A DNA stretch of 64,000 bases from Candidatus Shikimatogenerans bostrichidophilus (GCA_029851345.1 CP099831.1:104001-168000); one strand, 5' to 3'; counted from the stretch's first letter, positions 48,347 to 59,301 are shown. The notes: a model not told the origin generated them from the sequence alone. Numbers and translations: made by a program.

Positions 48347-49253
48347 AATTTTTTTTATATAATTTTAATAATTTTAGTTTTTTTTTTTTAATTTTACTTA
48401 TTTTCTTTTTTATTTTAATTTTATAAAAAATTCCAAATGGTATAGGTAATTTTTTATTTATTGAATTAAATTGTGATAATAAGAACGCTTTATAATTATT
48501 ATTTTGATCATGATACCAGATATTATTATTATTTTTTAAAGTATTTAAATTTTTTATTTTAATTTTTGGGTTAAATATATTATTTAATAAAGTTATACAT
48601 TTATTTTTAGAAAAAATTAAAGGTTTTTTATTTTTTAAAAAAATTTTATTGTTATTTTTATTTTTAATATTATTATAAATTGGACAATTTTGTATAATTT
48701 CTACACAAGAAGTACCTTTATATTTATTTGCTTTATATAATATTTTTCTTAGATGTTTTGGATTTGAATCTAATGTTCTTGCTATAAAAGTTGCTCCCGC
48801 ACTTAATATTAAATATATAATATTAAAATTAAATTTATTATTAAAATTAGTATAAGATAAATTACCTTTAGTTAATGCATATACTCCATTATTAAAAATT
48901 AAAATATTAATATTTATATTTCTTCTTATAGTATGTAAAAGATGATTTAATCCAATTGAAAATGCATCTCCATCTCCAGTTATAATCCAAATTTTATATT
49001 TATAATTAGTTAATTTAATCCCCGTTGCTATTGAAAAAGCTCTACCATGAATTGTGTGATAATTATTTAATTTCATATAATATGGTAATCTAGAGGAACA
49101 TCCAATACCTGAAATAATAATAGTTTTTTTTTTATTTATTTTTAATTTTTCAAATAATCTAGATAATTGTACTATAATTGAATAATTTCCGCATCCTAGG
49201 CACCATTTTATTTCATTTATTAATAAATCTTTTTTTAAAGTAAATTTATTCAT
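48336..49253 (-). CDS. korB: 2-oxoacid:ferredoxin oxidoreductase beta subunit
   Basis: The TPP and 4Fe-4S subunit that oxidatively decarboxylates 2-oxoglutarate (or another 2-oxoacid) to an acyl-CoA with ferredoxin. Cluster cysteines C18 and C21 (KWCLGCGNYSI), C52 (SGIGCSSRLPYY) and one in IIQNCPIYN are kept. TPP/Mg binding is ITGDGDAFSIGLNHLLHTIRRN...FNNGVYALTKGN. Length 305. Its partner korA lies 11 kb away on the other strand; they are usually adjacent. Confidence 0.94.
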   Translation of the reverse strand: MNKFTLKKDLLINEIKWCLGCGNYSIIVQLSRLFEKLKINKKKTIIISGIGCSSRLPYYMKLNNYHTIHGRAFSIATGIKLTNYKYKIWIITGDGDAFSIGLNHLLHTIRRNININILIFNNGVYALTKGNLSYTNFNNKFNFNIIYLILSAGATFIARTLDSNPKHLRKILYKANKYKGTSCVEIIQNCPIYNNIKNKNNNKIFLKNKKPLIFSKNKCITLLNNIFNPKIKIKNLNTLKNNNNIWYHDQNNNYKAFLLSQFNSINKKLPIPFGIFYKIKIKKKISKIKKKKLKLLKLYKKNFIF

Positions 49254-49320
49254 TATAAATAATAATATATAAATATAAAATAAAAATATAATTATTTTTT
49301 ATTTTATTTTTATTATTAAA

Positions 49321-49396
49321 CCCCGTGTGGCGAAAATGGTATACGCGCTGATTTCAAAAATCAGTTATATTATAGGTTCAAATCCTATCTCGGGGA
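49321..49396 (+). tRNA. tRNA-Leu (CAA) with reduced variable arm
   Basis: Acceptor CCCCGTG pairs with CTCGGGG apart from one T-T. The D arm resembles tRNA-Leu (TGGCGAAAATGGTATACGCGC). Anticodon stem CTGAT/ATCAG encloses TTCAAAA, giving CAA. Only seven bases (TTATATT) separate the anticodon stem from the T stem ATAGG/CCTAT, so the class II arm is nearly gone. Length 76. Confidence 0.9.
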
Positions 49397-49414
49397 TTAA
49401 TTTTATTTACCTTT

Positions 49415-51937
49415 ATGATAATTAATAAAATTACTAAAATTTTAAAAGAATATATAAATAGTAAAACAAAGAAATATTATTTTATTTTACCAAATAAATA
49501 TTATTTATTTATTATAAAAAAAATTTATATAACTATTTTAAAAAAAAAATATGGTATTATTCCAAATATTTTTTTTACTAAAATTGAATTTATGGAAAAA
49601 ATTACTAAATTTAAAATAGTTAAAAATCATTTTTATTTATTAAAAATATTATACAAAATATTTATTGAAATTAAAATAAAAAAAAATAATAATATAAATT
49701 TTAAAGAATTATTATATTTATTAGAAGATTTTAATATAATAGATAAAAATTTAGTAAATTTAAAAGAAGAAATTATTAATATTAATAATTATTATACTAT
49801 ATCTAAATGGTTTCCAAATGTTAATGTTAATAATAAAAATAAAAATAATCTAAAATTAATTTATTTATTATATAAAAAATATAAAAAAACACTAATTAAA
49901 AGTAAACTAGGTTATTATGGATTAATATTAAAACAAGTAATAAAAAAAATTAAATTTTATTTTAAAAAAAAAAAAAAATATCATTTTTTTTTTTTAGGTA
50001 AAATTTTTATTAATAAATGTGAAAAAAAAATTAAAAAAAAAATATTATTAATTAAGAACAATAAAATTAATTTTATTAATTTTAAAATAAATTCTAAACC
50101 AAAGAAAAAAAATAAAATAAAAATTATTAATACTAATAATTTGATTTATAAATATATAATAATAAAAAATATTATTATTAAAAATTTAAAAAATAAGGAA
50201 AATACAACTATTATCTTTACAAATGAATTATATGATAATTTATTATTTAAATTTTTTAATAAACGATTAATAAAGAATATTAACTTTAATATAAAGATTA
50301 GTATATCTAATATGATTTTACATAACTTTATTGAATTATTATTTAAGCTTTTAAAATTTAAAATTACATTTATTGAATATAAAATTTTATACTTATTATT
50401 AAATAATTATTTTATTAATTTTTTAATTAAAAATAATAAAATAAATAAAATTTTATTATTTTTAAATAAGAATAATTTAAATCAAAAATTTATAAATATA
50501 AATAATAAATATTTTAAAAGGACTTTTTTATTTATTTTATTAAAAAAAAAACATAAATTTTTATATTATTTAAAAAAAATAATATTATATTTTTTATACA
50601 AAATAAAATTAAATAAATTTGAATTAATTTATTTAAATAAATTATTAAAATTTATTATTTATATAAAAAGTAATAAATTATTTAATAATACTAAAAATTT
50701 ATTTGTTTTATTTAAATATTATATTTTAAAAAATGAATTTATTAATATTACTAATTTTAATGTTAAATCATTAATTGAAATCGTCCATATTAATTTTCTT
50801 ATAAAAGAATCTATTATAAACTATTTAGATAATATTATTATAATATTAAATAAAAATTATAATTATAATATTGATATTATTAAATCTTACTTTTTAAAAA
50901 AAATAAAATTAAAAAATAATAAATGTTATAATTATTATATAAATAAATTCAAAAATATAAGTAATAAGTTTTATTTAATAAATAATAAATTTAATAATAG
51001 AAATAAAAAACTTTATTTAAATTTAAAATATTATAAAAAAACAACTATTAATAATATAAAAATAATTAATAATTTAAAAATTAATCATGATGATTTAGTT
51101 AAATTAAATATTAATTTTAAAAAAAAAATATTTTATTATTTAAATAGAAAAGGATTTAATTTTACATCTATTAAATTTTATATAAAAAATCCTATAAATT
51201 TTTTTTTAAAATTTATTTTAAAAATAGATTTTTTTGAAAATAATGAAGCTAAAATTTTTGGAAACATAATTCATAAAATTTTATTTATTTTGTATAAAAA
51301 ATATATAAATTTACCTTTAAAATTAAAATATTTAAATAAAATTAAAAATAATATAAAAACTAATAAACTTATAAAATTTATATGTTATAAATATTATAAA
51401 CGATATAATATAGATAAAATGATAATTGATTATAATTTTAAAATTATAAAAAAATTTATTTTAAAATTTATAAATAATGATATAAAATTAATATTAGAAG
51501 GGAATATAATTAAAATAATAAATTTAGAAAAATATTATAAAGTAAAAATATATAATAAAATTATTTTAACAGGTAAAATAGATCGTATAGAATATTATAA
51601 TGGGTTATTTAGAATAGTTGATTATAAATCATATTTTAATATAAAATATAAAAATTTATTAATTTTTAAAGAGATAAAAGATATAAGATCATTTTTAAAT
51701 AAAGATGTTAATAATAATATCTTTCAAATGTTATTATATTTATTAATATTTTCATGTAAAAAAAAATATAAATATATATATTCTTCTATCTATTATCCAG
51801 ATAAAATTAAAAATATAAAAATTAATAATAATATAAAAATAAATTATAATTTTATTTTATATTTTAAAAAAAAAATATATAATTTTTTATTAAATTTATT
51901 AAAAAATAAATTAGTATGTGACTTATCAAATATTTAG
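49415..51937 (+). CDS. addB: AddB-like PD-(D/E)XK nuclease
   Basis: An 840-residue protein whose C-terminal quarter is a RecB/AddB-type nuclease. FTSIKFYIKNPINFFLKFIL (about 588-607) is the S.S.L..Y..CP..FYL entry. AKIFGNIIHKILFILY matches the GTxxHxxL motif, with ILTGKIDRIEY and FRIVDYKSY for the catalytic GxxDRxD...DYKT, then IFQMLLYLLIF. The N-terminal helicase-like part (ILPNKYYLFIIKK) has no P-loop and is Asn/Ile/Lys drift. Its partner AddA is not in the window. Double-strand-break processing with RecA is the likely role. Fe-S cysteines of AddB are not evident. Confidence 0.75.
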   Translation: MIINKITKILKEYINSKTKKYYFILPNKYYLFIIKKIYITILKKKYGIIPNIFFTKIEFMEKITKFKIVKNHFYLLKILYKIFIEIKIKKNNNINFKELLYLLEDFNIIDKNLVNLKEEIININNYYTISKWFPNVNVNNKNKNNLKLIYLLYKKYKKTLIKSKLGYYGLILKQVIKKIKFYFKKKKKYHFFFLGKIFINKCEKKIKKKILLIKNNKINFINFKINSKPKKKNKIKIINTNNLIYKYIIIKNIIIKNLKNKENTTIIFTNELYDNLLFKFFNKRLIKNINFNIKISISNMILHNFIELLFKLLKFKITFIEYKILYLLLNNYFINFLIKNNKINKILLFLNKNNLNQKFININNKYFKRTFLFILLKKKHKFLYYLKKIILYFLYKIKLNKFELIYLNKLLKFIIYIKSNKLFNNTKNLFVLFKYYILKNEFINITNFNVKSLIEIVHINFLIKESIINYLDNIIIILNKNYNYNIDIIKSYFLKKIKLKNNKCYNYYINKFKNISNKFYLINNKFNNRNKKLYLNLKYYKKTTINNIKIINNLKINHDDLVKLNINFKKKIFYYLNRKGFNFTSIKFYIKNPINFFLKFILKIDFFENNEAKIFGNIIHKILFILYKKYINLPLKLKYLNKIKNNIKTNKLIKFICYKYYKRYNIDKMIIDYNFKIIKKFILKFINNDIKLILEGNIIKIINLEKYYKVKIYNKIILTGKIDRIEYYNGLFRIVDYKSYFNIKYKNLLIFKEIKDIRSFLNKDVNNNIFQMLLYLLIFSCKKKYKYIYSSIYYPDKIKNIKINNNIKINYNFILYFKKKIYNFLLNLLKNKLVCDLSNI

Positions 51938-52912
51938 TCCAATTTTTTCTTTAATTAAATTAATTTTATTTTTTGAAATTTTTCTTATTTTTTTATATGA
52001 TTTTAATAATTTCTTTTTTATAAATTTTTTATTATTTAAAAAATAATAAAATCTTTTTATTTTATTTTTATATTTATATATAATATATTTATATAATTTT
52101 TCTTTTATATTATAAAATCCTATTTTATTATTTTTAATTTTATATTTTATATTTAGATACTCATTTTTATCGGCTATTATTTTATAAAGTCTTAATAATG
52201 TTGTATTTTTAATATTATTATATGATATTTTATTAATAGATTCATTACTAGTTTTTATATTCATTATTTGTTTTTTTAAAACATCTTTTTCTGAATATAT
52301 ATTAATTATATTATTTAATGATTTACTCATCTTTTGTCCATCTATACCTGGTATAATTTGTTTAACCGGAATAATGTATTCAGGTATTTTAAATATCTTT
52401 TTATTTAATTTATTATTAAAAATTTTAGCTATTTTTCTAGTTATTTCAAGATGTTGTATTTGGTCTAAACCTATTATAACTTTATTTATATCATGTAATA
52501 AAATATCAGCGGCCATTAATATAGGATAATTAATAGATCCTAAATTATATTTTATTTTAGTTTTATTTTTAATTATATGAAATAACTTTGTTCTATTAAA
52601 AGGATAAAAACAATTTAAATACCAAAATAAAATATTAATTTCTTTTATATCTGATTGTCTAAAAAAAAATACTTTATTATTAATATATTTATTTATATTA
52701 AAAGATAACCATACTGCCGCATTATAATAAATATTTTGTTTTAAAATTATAGAATTTTTATAATCAGTTAAACTATGTAAATCAGCGATCATAATATAAA
52801 TAATATTATTATTATTTTTTATATATGATAAGGTAGGTAATATTACACTTATAATATTACCTAAATGAGGAATACCGTTACTTTGAATTCCTACCATAAT
52901 TTTTTTGTTCAT
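51926..52912 (-). CDS. trpS: Tryptophan--tRNA ligase
   Basis: Class I synthetase. GIQSNGIPHLGNIIS (8-22) holds the HIGH motif, MIADLHSLTD, VIIGLDQIQHLEITRKIA and GIDGQKMSKSLNN (KMSKS, about residue 197) follow. Length 328. Two starts are possible: the one given, overlapping rpmA by 35 bases, or the Met at 52897, overlapping by 20. Its 3' end overlaps the convergent AddB-like gene by 12 bases. Confidence 0.96.
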   Translation of the reverse strand: MNKKIMVGIQSNGIPHLGNIISVILPTLSYIKNNNNIIYIMIADLHSLTDYKNSIILKQNIYYNAAVWLSFNINKYINNKVFFFRQSDIKEINILFWYLNCFYPFNRTKLFHIIKNKTKIKYNLGSINYPILMAADILLHDINKVIIGLDQIQHLEITRKIAKIFNNKLNKKIFKIPEYIIPVKQIIPGIDGQKMSKSLNNIINIYSEKDVLKKQIMNIKTSNESINKISYNNIKNTTLLRLYKIIADKNEYLNIKYKIKNNKIGFYNIKEKLYKYIIYKYKNKIKRFYYFLNNKKFIKKKLLKSYKKIRKISKNKINLIKEKIGLNI

Positions 52913-53174
52913 ACTTTTTATAATTTATAGGCATTATAGATACAAAAGTTTTATTTTTACATTTTATATATTTTACTACCCCATAAATCCTTGAATGTAT
53001 TGTATAATCTTTACTTATATATGTATTTAGTCCTATATTAATAGTTTTACCTCGTTGTCTTACTAAAATTTGACCTGGTTTTATAAATGTTCCGTTAAAT
53101 TTTTTAATACCCAGTCTTTTACCTATAGAATCTCTCCCATTTTTAGTACTACCAACTCCTTTTTTATGTGCCAT
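52878..53174 (-). CDS. rpmA: 50S ribosomal protein L27
   Basis: L27 reaches the peptidyl-transferase centre. MAHKKGVGSTKNGRDSIGKRLGIKKFNG and GQILVRQRGKTINIGLN are canonical, with no N-terminal cleavage peptide of the Firmicutes kind. At 98 residues it has a C-terminal extension, the part that overlaps trpS. It follows rplU with an 11-base overlap, the standard rplU-rpmA order. Confidence 0.96.
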   Translation of the reverse strand: MAHKKGVGSTKNGRDSIGKRLGIKKFNGTFIKPGQILVRQRGKTINIGLNTYISKDYTIHSRIYGVVKYIKCKNKTFVSIMPINYKKYEQKNYGRNSK

Positions 53175-53499
53175 ATTTTTTTTTAATATATAGTATTTTA
53201 ATTTTAGTTAATATTTCTCTATGTCCTTTTTTTTTTGTATATCCTTTTCTTTTCTTTTTTTTAAAAATTATTTTTTTTTTATTTTTAATATTATTTAAAA
53301 TTAATATTTTTATTAAATAATTTTTTAGAAAGGGATTACCTATTTTTACTACATTATTATTATAATAAACTAATAATATTTTATCTATGTATAATTTTGA
53401 TTTATTTTTAATATTTTTTATTTTATTTATATATGTAATTTTCTTATTATATAATAAATATTGATTATTATTTAATAATATTATTGCTTTTTTTATCAT
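53164..53499 (-). CDS. rplU: 50S ribosomal protein L21
   Basis: A 111-residue 23S rRNA-binding protein. The end KKKKRKGYTKKKGHREILTKIKI is the L21 signature (KRRK.Y.RK.GHRQ..T..KI). KIGNPFLKN corresponds to VGKP.V.GA. The N-terminal strands are drifted. It lies seven bases downstream of glyS on the same strand and overlaps rpmA. Confidence 0.92.
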   Translation of the reverse strand: MIKKAIILLNNNQYLLYNKKITYINKIKNIKNKSKLYIDKILLVYYNNNVVKIGNPFLKNYLIKILILNNIKNKKKIIFKKKKRKGYTKKKGHREILTKIKILYIKKKYGT

Positions 53500-53505
53500 A
53501 ATTTA

Positions 53506-54909
53506 TTAATATTTAATAGATTTCTTAAAAAAGGTATAAATATTAAATTTTTTTTTAAAATAATTTTTTAATAAATTTATTTTATATCTTATTTGTTTCA
53601 TATTATCCCTGTTACGTATTGTAACAGTTTTATCAATTAAACTTAACTTATCAATAGTCACACAAAAGGGAGTTCCTATAGCATCATAATAATGATATCT
53701 TTTACCTATTGATTTTTTCTCATCATAAATAATATTAAAATCATAAATTAAATTCTTAAAGATTTTCTTTGATAATTTTATTATATTTATATTATTTCTA
53801 ATTAGAGGTAAAATTGCAATTTTTATTGGAGATATAAATCTCGGAAATTTCAAATATGTTCTTGTTTTTTCAAATTTAATAGATTTACAAAAAATTGAGT
53901 AAAACAATCTATCTACTCCCAAAGACGTTTCAATTATATAAGGTAAAATTTTTTTATTTGTTTTAGGATTAAAAAAAATTAATTTTTTTTTAGAATATTT
54001 AATATGTTGTTTTAAATCATAGTCTTTTCTAAAATGTATACCTTCTAATTCTTTATATTTATTTAAATATTTAAATTCAATATCTGTAGCGTAAGTAGTA
54101 TAATGTGATAATTCCTTATGATTATTTAATTTATAATTTTTTTTCCCTAAATTAAAAAAGAAATGCCAATTTAATCTATTATCTATCCAATATTTATACC
54201 ATTTTTTTTCTTCTCCTGGAGTTATAAAAAATTGCATTTCCATTTGTTCAAACTCCTTAGTTCTAAAAATAAATTCCTTTGTAACTATTTCATTTCTAAA
54301 TGATTTACCTATTTGTGCTATACCGAATGGCAAAGTTAATTTCGTTGAATTAATTATATTCTTTAAATTTATAAATATACCTTGTGCTGTTTCAGGTCTT
54401 AAATAAGTGTAAATTTTAGAATTAAAAGGATTTATTTTAGTTCTAAACATTAAATTAACTTTTTTAACTTTAATATTATTAAATAATTTCTTTTTTTTAA
54501 TAATTTTTAATAATTTATAAATTTTATTTTTATTATTATTTAATAAATTTAAATATTTTCTTTTTATTTTTTTATTTTTTAAAATTAAATTAATAAATTC
54601 TTTAATTTTATAAATTTTATTATCAATTTCTATATAATATTCTTTAAACTTTTTAATATGTCCTGAAGCAATCCAAACTTTTTTTTCCATTAATATTGAA
54701 GTATCTATTCCTACTATATTTTGTCTATATCTTACCATATAATCCCACCAAAACTTTTTAATATTATTTTTCATAACTAAACCATTTGGCCCATAATCAT
54801 AGATTGATTTAATACCATTATAAATTTCACATGAATTATATATAAACCCATATGATTTTGCATGCTTAATTATTAAATTTAATTTATTATTATTATTATC
54901 GAATCTCAT
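53506..54909 (-). CDS. glyS: Glycine--tRNA ligase (single-chain, alpha2 type)
   Basis: Class II synthetase of the eukaryotic/archaeal-like GlyQS-independent type. YNSCEIYNGIKSIYDYGPNGLVMKNNIKKFWW near the N-terminus, TYLRPETAQGIFINLKN, FGIAQIGKSFRNEI, FRTKEFEQMEMQFF and PYIIETSLGVDRLFY are typical, and the anticodon-binding domain ends with DDAIGTPFCVTID-like DAIGTPFCVTID. Length 467. tRNA-Phe is just upstream on the same strand. Confidence 0.96.
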   Translation of the reverse strand: MRFDNNNNKLNLIIKHAKSYGFIYNSCEIYNGIKSIYDYGPNGLVMKNNIKKFWWDYMVRYRQNIVGIDTSILMEKKVWIASGHIKKFKEYYIEIDNKIYKIKEFINLILKNKKIKRKYLNLLNNNKNKIYKLLKIIKKKKLFNNIKVKKVNLMFRTKINPFNSKIYTYLRPETAQGIFINLKNIINSTKLTLPFGIAQIGKSFRNEIVTKEFIFRTKEFEQMEMQFFITPGEEKKWYKYWIDNRLNWHFFFNLGKKNYKLNNHKELSHYTTYATDIEFKYLNKYKELEGIHFRKDYDLKQHIKYSKKKLIFFNPKTNKKILPYIIETSLGVDRLFYSIFCKSIKFEKTRTYLKFPRFISPIKIAILPLIRNNINIIKLSKKIFKNLIYDFNIIYDEKKSIGKRYHYYDAIGTPFCVTIDKLSLIDKTVTIRNRDNMKQIRYKINLLKNYFKKKFNIYTFFKKSIKY

Positions 54910-54922
54910 ATTTTAAACTATA

Positions 54923-54995
<73 letters not shown>

Positions 54996-55010
54996 ATAAT
55001 AAATATTTTA

Positions 55011-55730
55011 TTAATTTATAATATAATAATTAGATATATTAATATATTTTAAATAATAGATATACTTTTTTAAATTTATTCTTATTCTCTTTAATAATAA
55101 AGGATCTATATTTTTATTAGTCTTATAAAAATAATTTAATTTTAAAATATCATAATTATTTTTAAATAAAGAATTTTTACTTATTATATCTAAACTTATA
55201 TATTTTATAATTCTTTTTATTAATTTATTATTTTTTTTTATTTTAAATCCTATTAATGAAATAATTTTATTATTAAAATGATTATAATTATAAACATAAT
55301 TTGATTTAATACAAACTAATTTATTAATAATAATTTTATCATTAAACATTATATTTTTATCTAATAATTCATTTTTAATTAAATCATTTTCATAAATATC
55401 ATTGATAGTTTTATAATGATAATTTAAGCATAACTTTAAAATTTTTTTTAAAAATTTTAATAATATTTTATTTTTAGTTACTTCTTCAGTCTTTGCTTTT
55501 AATCCTATAATATATCCTAAATTTTTTTCTTTATTTACCTCAGAATAAAATACTTTATATATTAATTTACTATTATTTTCTTTTTTATTACTTTCTAATT
55601 TCCTTAAATAAATAATAGATTTATTAATATTCCAATTATTTTTAATTAAAGCATTTCTACATAATAAATAACTAAACTGAGTTAATTTTCGTAAGTTTAT
55701 AATTTTTAATTTATTTTTTCTTATAATCAT
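55011..55730 (-). CDS. tsf: Elongation factor Ts
   Basis: Nucleotide exchange factor for EF-Tu. The N-terminal UBA-like region LRKLTQFSYLLCRNALIKNNWNINKSIIYLRK matches LR..TGAGMMDCKKAL.E..GD...AI..LR, although TGAG is drifted to TQFS. The rest is strongly Asn/Ile/Lys-biased. Length 239 is short (about 270-320 in Bacteroidota). Identity is supported by its place directly after rpsB, with a 20-base overlap. Confidence 0.9.
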   Translation of the reverse strand: MIIRKNKLKIINLRKLTQFSYLLCRNALIKNNWNINKSIIYLRKLESNKKENNSKLIYKVFYSEVNKEKNLGYIIGLKAKTEEVTKNKILLKFLKKILKLCLNYHYKTINDIYENDLIKNELLDKNIMFNDKIIINKLVCIKSNYVYNYNHFNNKIISLIGFKIKKNNKLIKRIIKYISLDIISKNSLFKNNYDILKLNYFYKTNKNIDPLLLKRIRINLKKYIYYLKYINISNYYIIN

Positions 55731-56433
55731 ATATTATCTTTTTTTTTCGTAATCTTAATCCTTTTAAAATCGATTTTGTTAAATCTTTTAATATATAATT
55801 TACAGATTTTGATAAATCATCATTAATAGGGATAGGATAATCAATTTTATCAGGATTTGAATCTGTATCTACTAATCCTATTATATATAAAGAAGATTTA
55901 TAAGCTTCATTTAATGCTATTATTTCTTTTTTCACATCTACTATTATAATTGCATCTGGTACCTTATTCATATTTAAAATAGTACCAAATTTTTTATTAA
56001 TTTTTTTAAATTTTCTATTTATTAAATTTTTATCTTTTTTTGATAAATATTTAAAAATTTTTTTTTTTTGTTTAATTAATAAATTTTTATTTTTAATTGA
56101 TAATCTTGTATTATTGATATTAGTTAATAATCCAGCAGGCCATTTATAATTTATATAAGGCATTTTTACTTTATTTGCAAATTTTTCTATTATTTCTTTG
56201 ACTTGTTTTTTAGTCCCAACAAATAATATCCTGCCACCTTGATATGCTAATTTAGTTAAAAATTTTTTAGTTTCATTTTTTAATTTTAAAATTTTAATTG
56301 GATTTATAATATCAAATTTTTTATTTTTAAATAAAATATATTTTGACATTTTAGGATTTCTATAAATACTACTATGTCCCAATACAATTTTATTTCTAAA
56401 AAATAATTTAAAATATTTTTTTTTTATATTCAT
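55711..56433 (-). CDS. rpsB: 30S ribosomal protein S2
   Basis: Last protein to join the 30S subunit. It shows GHSSIYRNPKMSKYIL (the GH.TR.WNPKM..YI form), GRILFVGTKKQVKEII, YINYKWPAGLLTN, PDAIIIVDVKKEIIALNEAYK and LVDTDSNPDKIDYPIPINDD. Length 240. It is part of rplM-rpsI-rpsB-tsf, the usual bacterial order. Confidence 0.97.
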   Translation of the reverse strand: MNIKKKYFKLFFRNKIVLGHSSIYRNPKMSKYILFKNKKFDIINPIKILKLKNETKKFLTKLAYQGGRILFVGTKKQVKEIIEKFANKVKMPYINYKWPAGLLTNINNTRLSIKNKNLLIKQKKKIFKYLSKKDKNLINRKFKKINKKFGTILNMNKVPDAIIIVDVKKEIIALNEAYKSSLYIIGLVDTDSNPDKIDYPIPINDDLSKSVNYILKDLTKSILKGLRLRKKKIIYDYKKK

Positions 56434-56436
56434 AAA

Positions 56437-56850
56437 TTAACGTTTTGAAAATTGAAATTTTTTCCTTGCTTTTTTTCTACCATATTTTTTTCTTTCTACT
56501 CTTCTAGAATCTCTTGTTAATAAATTTTGTTTTTTTAAAATTTTTATATTATTTGGATCAAGGTTACATAATATTTTTGATAAAGCTAATATAATAGCTT
56601 CTAATTGACCTTGAAAACCTCCTCCTTTTACTTTAATATTAATATTTAAAGAATTATTTAAATTATTAGTAAATAATAAAGGATAAAAAATTTTGTTTTT
56701 AAAATAAATATTATTAATAAAATATAAATCTAATGATTTTTTATTAATCGTTATAATATTATTATTATTTGTGTTTGATTTTTTTTTTTTTAAATATATT
56801 AATGCAATAGATCGTTTACGTCTTCCAATAGAAGTATAATATTTTTTCAT
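56437..56850 (-). CDS. rpsI: 30S ribosomal protein S9
   Basis: A 137-residue protein with the start [17 protein letters not shown], the central [21 protein letters not shown], and the conserved C-terminal tail [28 protein letters not shown], whose last residues contact P-site tRNA. The final SKR is intact. Its ATG overlaps the rplM stop by four bases and rpsB follows three bases later. Confidence 0.97.
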   Translation of the reverse strand: MKKYYTSIGRRKRSIALIYLKKKKSNTNNNNIITINKKSLDLYFINNIYFKNKIFYPLLFTNNLNNSLNINIKVKGGGFQGQLEAIILALSKILCNLDPNNIKILKKQNLLTRDSRRVERKKYGRKKARKKFQFSKR

Positions 56851-57278
56851 ATTTTATATTTAATTAATTTATTTTTATTTATTAAGTTTTCATTATATAT
56901 AAAAAGATTTTTTTTTGCATATTTACCTAATAAATTTTTTGGTAACATTCTAAATATAGATCTTTTTAAAATAATTGTTGGATTTTTTTTAAATAATGTT
57001 TCTAATGTATATATTTTTTTATTCCCAATATATCCACTATATCTATAATATATTTTTTTTTTCAATTTATTTTTACTTAATAAAAGGAATTTAGCATTTA
57101 TTATATAAATTTGATTTATAAAACTATAATTAGGAGTATATTTATAATTATTTTTGCCTAGTAATAAATTTACTACCTTTGAAGATAATCTTCCTATTTT
57201 TTTATTTTTAGCATCAATTAAATATTTTTTTTTAGATAAGTTAATAAAATATTTTGTTTTAATATTAAAATATATCAT
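56847..57278 (-). CDS. rplM: 50S ribosomal protein L13
   Basis: A 143-residue early-assembly 50S protein. [31 protein letters not shown] is the family start (W.(V/L)DA....GRLAS..A..L.GK.K..Y). [16 protein letters not shown] and [12 protein letters not shown] follow. It is the first gene of the four-gene ribosomal run. The 66 bases to divergent dnaK should hold both promoters. Confidence 0.96.
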   Translation of the reverse strand: MIYFNIKTKYFINLSKKKYLIDAKNKKIGRLSSKVVNLLLGKNNYKYTPNYSFINQIYIINAKFLLLSKNKLKKKIYYRYSGYIGNKKIYTLETLFKKNPTIILKRSIFRMLPKNLLGKYAKKNLFIYNENLINKNKLIKYKI

Positions 57279-57344
57279 ATTTTATTTTATTAATTTTTAA
57301 TTTATTAATATATAATAAATTAAATTTAAAATACATTATAAGTT

Positions 57345-59225
57345 ATGAATAATAAAATTATTGGGATAGATTTAGGTACTACAAATTCATGCGTAGCAGT
57401 AATGGAAGGTAATAATCCAGTAGTTATACCTAATTCTGAAGGTAAAAGAACTACTCCATCAATAGTAGCTTTTACTGATAATAATAATAAAAAAATTGGA
57501 GATCCTGCAAAAAGACAAGCAGTGACTAATCCTCATAATACAATTTATTCAATAAAACGTTTTATTGGTAGAAAATATAATGAAGTAAAAAACGAAATTA
57601 AAAATTTTCCTTACAAAATTAAAGAAGGTAAAAATAATACTCCTTGTGTCGTTATAAATAATAAATTATATACTCCTCAAGAAATTTCAGCATATATTTT
57701 AAAAAAATTAAAAGAAGATGCGGAAGAATATTTAGGTCATAAAATAAATAAAGCTGTTATTACTGTACCAGCATATTTTAATGATTCTCAAAGACAAGCT
57801 ACTAAGGAAGCTGGAGAAATAGCGGGGTTAACTGTTGAAAGAATTATAAATGAACCTACATCAGCGTCTTTAGCTTATGGATTAAATAAAAAAAATAAAA
57901 ATAAAAAAATTGCTGTATATGATTTAGGGGGTGGAACATTTGATATTTCTATTTTAGAATTAGGAGATGGGGTATTTGAAGTATTAGCTACAAATGGTGA
58001 TACATATTTAGGAGGTGATGATTTTGATCAAATAATAATAGATTGGTTAAATGAAGATTTTTATAAAAATGAAAAAATAAATTTAAAAGAAGATCCAATA
58101 GCTCATCAAAGATTAAAAGAAGCTGCTGAAAAAGCAAAAATTGAATTATCATCTAGTTCTCAGACTGAAATAAATTTACCATATATAACAGCTACATCTG
58201 AAGGTCCAAAACATTTAATTAAACAATTAACAAGATCTTTATTTGAAAAATTATCATATGATTTAGTTAAAAGAACTATAAAACCTTGTAAAGAAGCATT
58301 AAAAGATGCTAAATTAAATGTAAATGATATAGATGAAGTAATATTAGTAGGTGGATCAACAAGAATACCTAAAATTCAACAAGAAGTTGAAAGTTTTTTT
58401 AATAAAAAACCTTCTAAAGGAGTAAATCCTGATGAAGTTGTTGCAATAGGAGCAGCTATACAAGGTGGAGTATTATCAGGGGATGTTAAAGATGTTTTAT
58501 TATTAGATGTTACTCCATTGTCTTTAGGTATAGAAACATTGGGAGGAGTTTTTACTAAATTAATAGAAGCAAATACAACAATACCTACAAAAAAATCAGA
58601 AATATTTTCTACAGCTGTAGATAATCAATCATCTGTTACGATAAGAGTAGGACAAGGAGAAAGACCTATGTTTGAAGATAATAAAGAAATAGGTAGATTT
58701 GATTTAATAAATATACCATTAGCTCCTAGAGGGGTACCTCAAATCGAAGTTATGTTTGATATAGATGTAAATGGTATTTTGAATGTCTCGGCTAAAGATA
58801 AAGGGACTGGTAAAACACAATCTATTAAAATAGAACCTTCTTCAGGATTAACGAAAGAAGATATAGAAAAAATGAAAGAAGAAGCTCAAAAATATTCAGA
58901 TCAAGATAAAAAGAAAAAAGAAGAAATTGAAAAATTAAATTTAACAGATTCTTTAATTTTTCAAACAGAAAAACAATTAATAGAATTTAAAGATAAAATT
59001 TCTAGTGATAATAAAGAAAAAATAGAAAAAATTTTAAGTAAGTTAAAAAAAAATTATGATAAAAAAGATTTTATAAAAATAGATAAATATACAAAAAAAC
59101 TAAATGAAATTTGGGCTGAAATTTCAAAAGATATATATAGTAATACTAATAATAAAGAGAATAATAGTACTACTCAAAATCCAGAATCTGATAAAATGAA
59201 AGAAGCTGAAGAAGTAAAAGACTAG
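57345..59225 (+). CDS. dnaK: Chaperone DnaK (Hsp70)
   Basis: ATP-driven chaperone. [16 protein letters not shown] (6-21), [37 protein letters not shown] and [13 protein letters not shown] mark the ATPase. Then [22 protein letters not shown] opens the substrate domain and the C-terminal lid ends [13 protein letters not shown], with the EEVKD tail retained. Length 626. DnaJ and GrpE are not in the window. Composition is less biased than most neighbours, as with GroEL. Confidence 0.98.
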   Translation: MNNKIIGIDLGTTNSCVAVMEGNNPVVIPNSEGKRTTPSIVAFTDNNNKKIGDPAKRQAVTNPHNTIYSIKRFIGRKYNEVKNEIKNFPYKIKEGKNNTPCVVINNKLYTPQEISAYILKKLKEDAEEYLGHKINKAVITVPAYFNDSQRQATKEAGEIAGLTVERIINEPTSASLAYGLNKKNKNKKIAVYDLGGGTFDISILELGDGVFEVLATNGDTYLGGDDFDQIIIDWLNEDFYKNEKINLKEDPIAHQRLKEAAEKAKIELSSSSQTEINLPYITATSEGPKHLIKQLTRSLFEKLSYDLVKRTIKPCKEALKDAKLNVNDIDEVILVGGSTRIPKIQQEVESFFNKKPSKGVNPDEVVAIGAAIQGGVLSGDVKDVLLLDVTPLSLGIETLGGVFTKLIEANTTIPTKKSEIFSTAVDNQSSVTIRVGQGERPMFEDNKEIGRFDLINIPLAPRGVPQIEVMFDIDVNGILNVSAKDKGTGKTQSIKIEPSSGLTKEDIEKMKEEAQKYSDQDKKKKEEIEKLNLTDSLIFQTEKQLIEFKDKISSDNKEKIEKILSKLKKNYDKKDFIKIDKYTKKLNEIWAEISKDIYSNTNNKENNSTTQNPESDKMKEAEEVKD

Positions 59226-59301
59226 AAGAATAATATAATATAAATTATTAATTATTAATTTTTTTAATAAAATATTATTAAAGAAATAAAATTAATATAA
59301 A

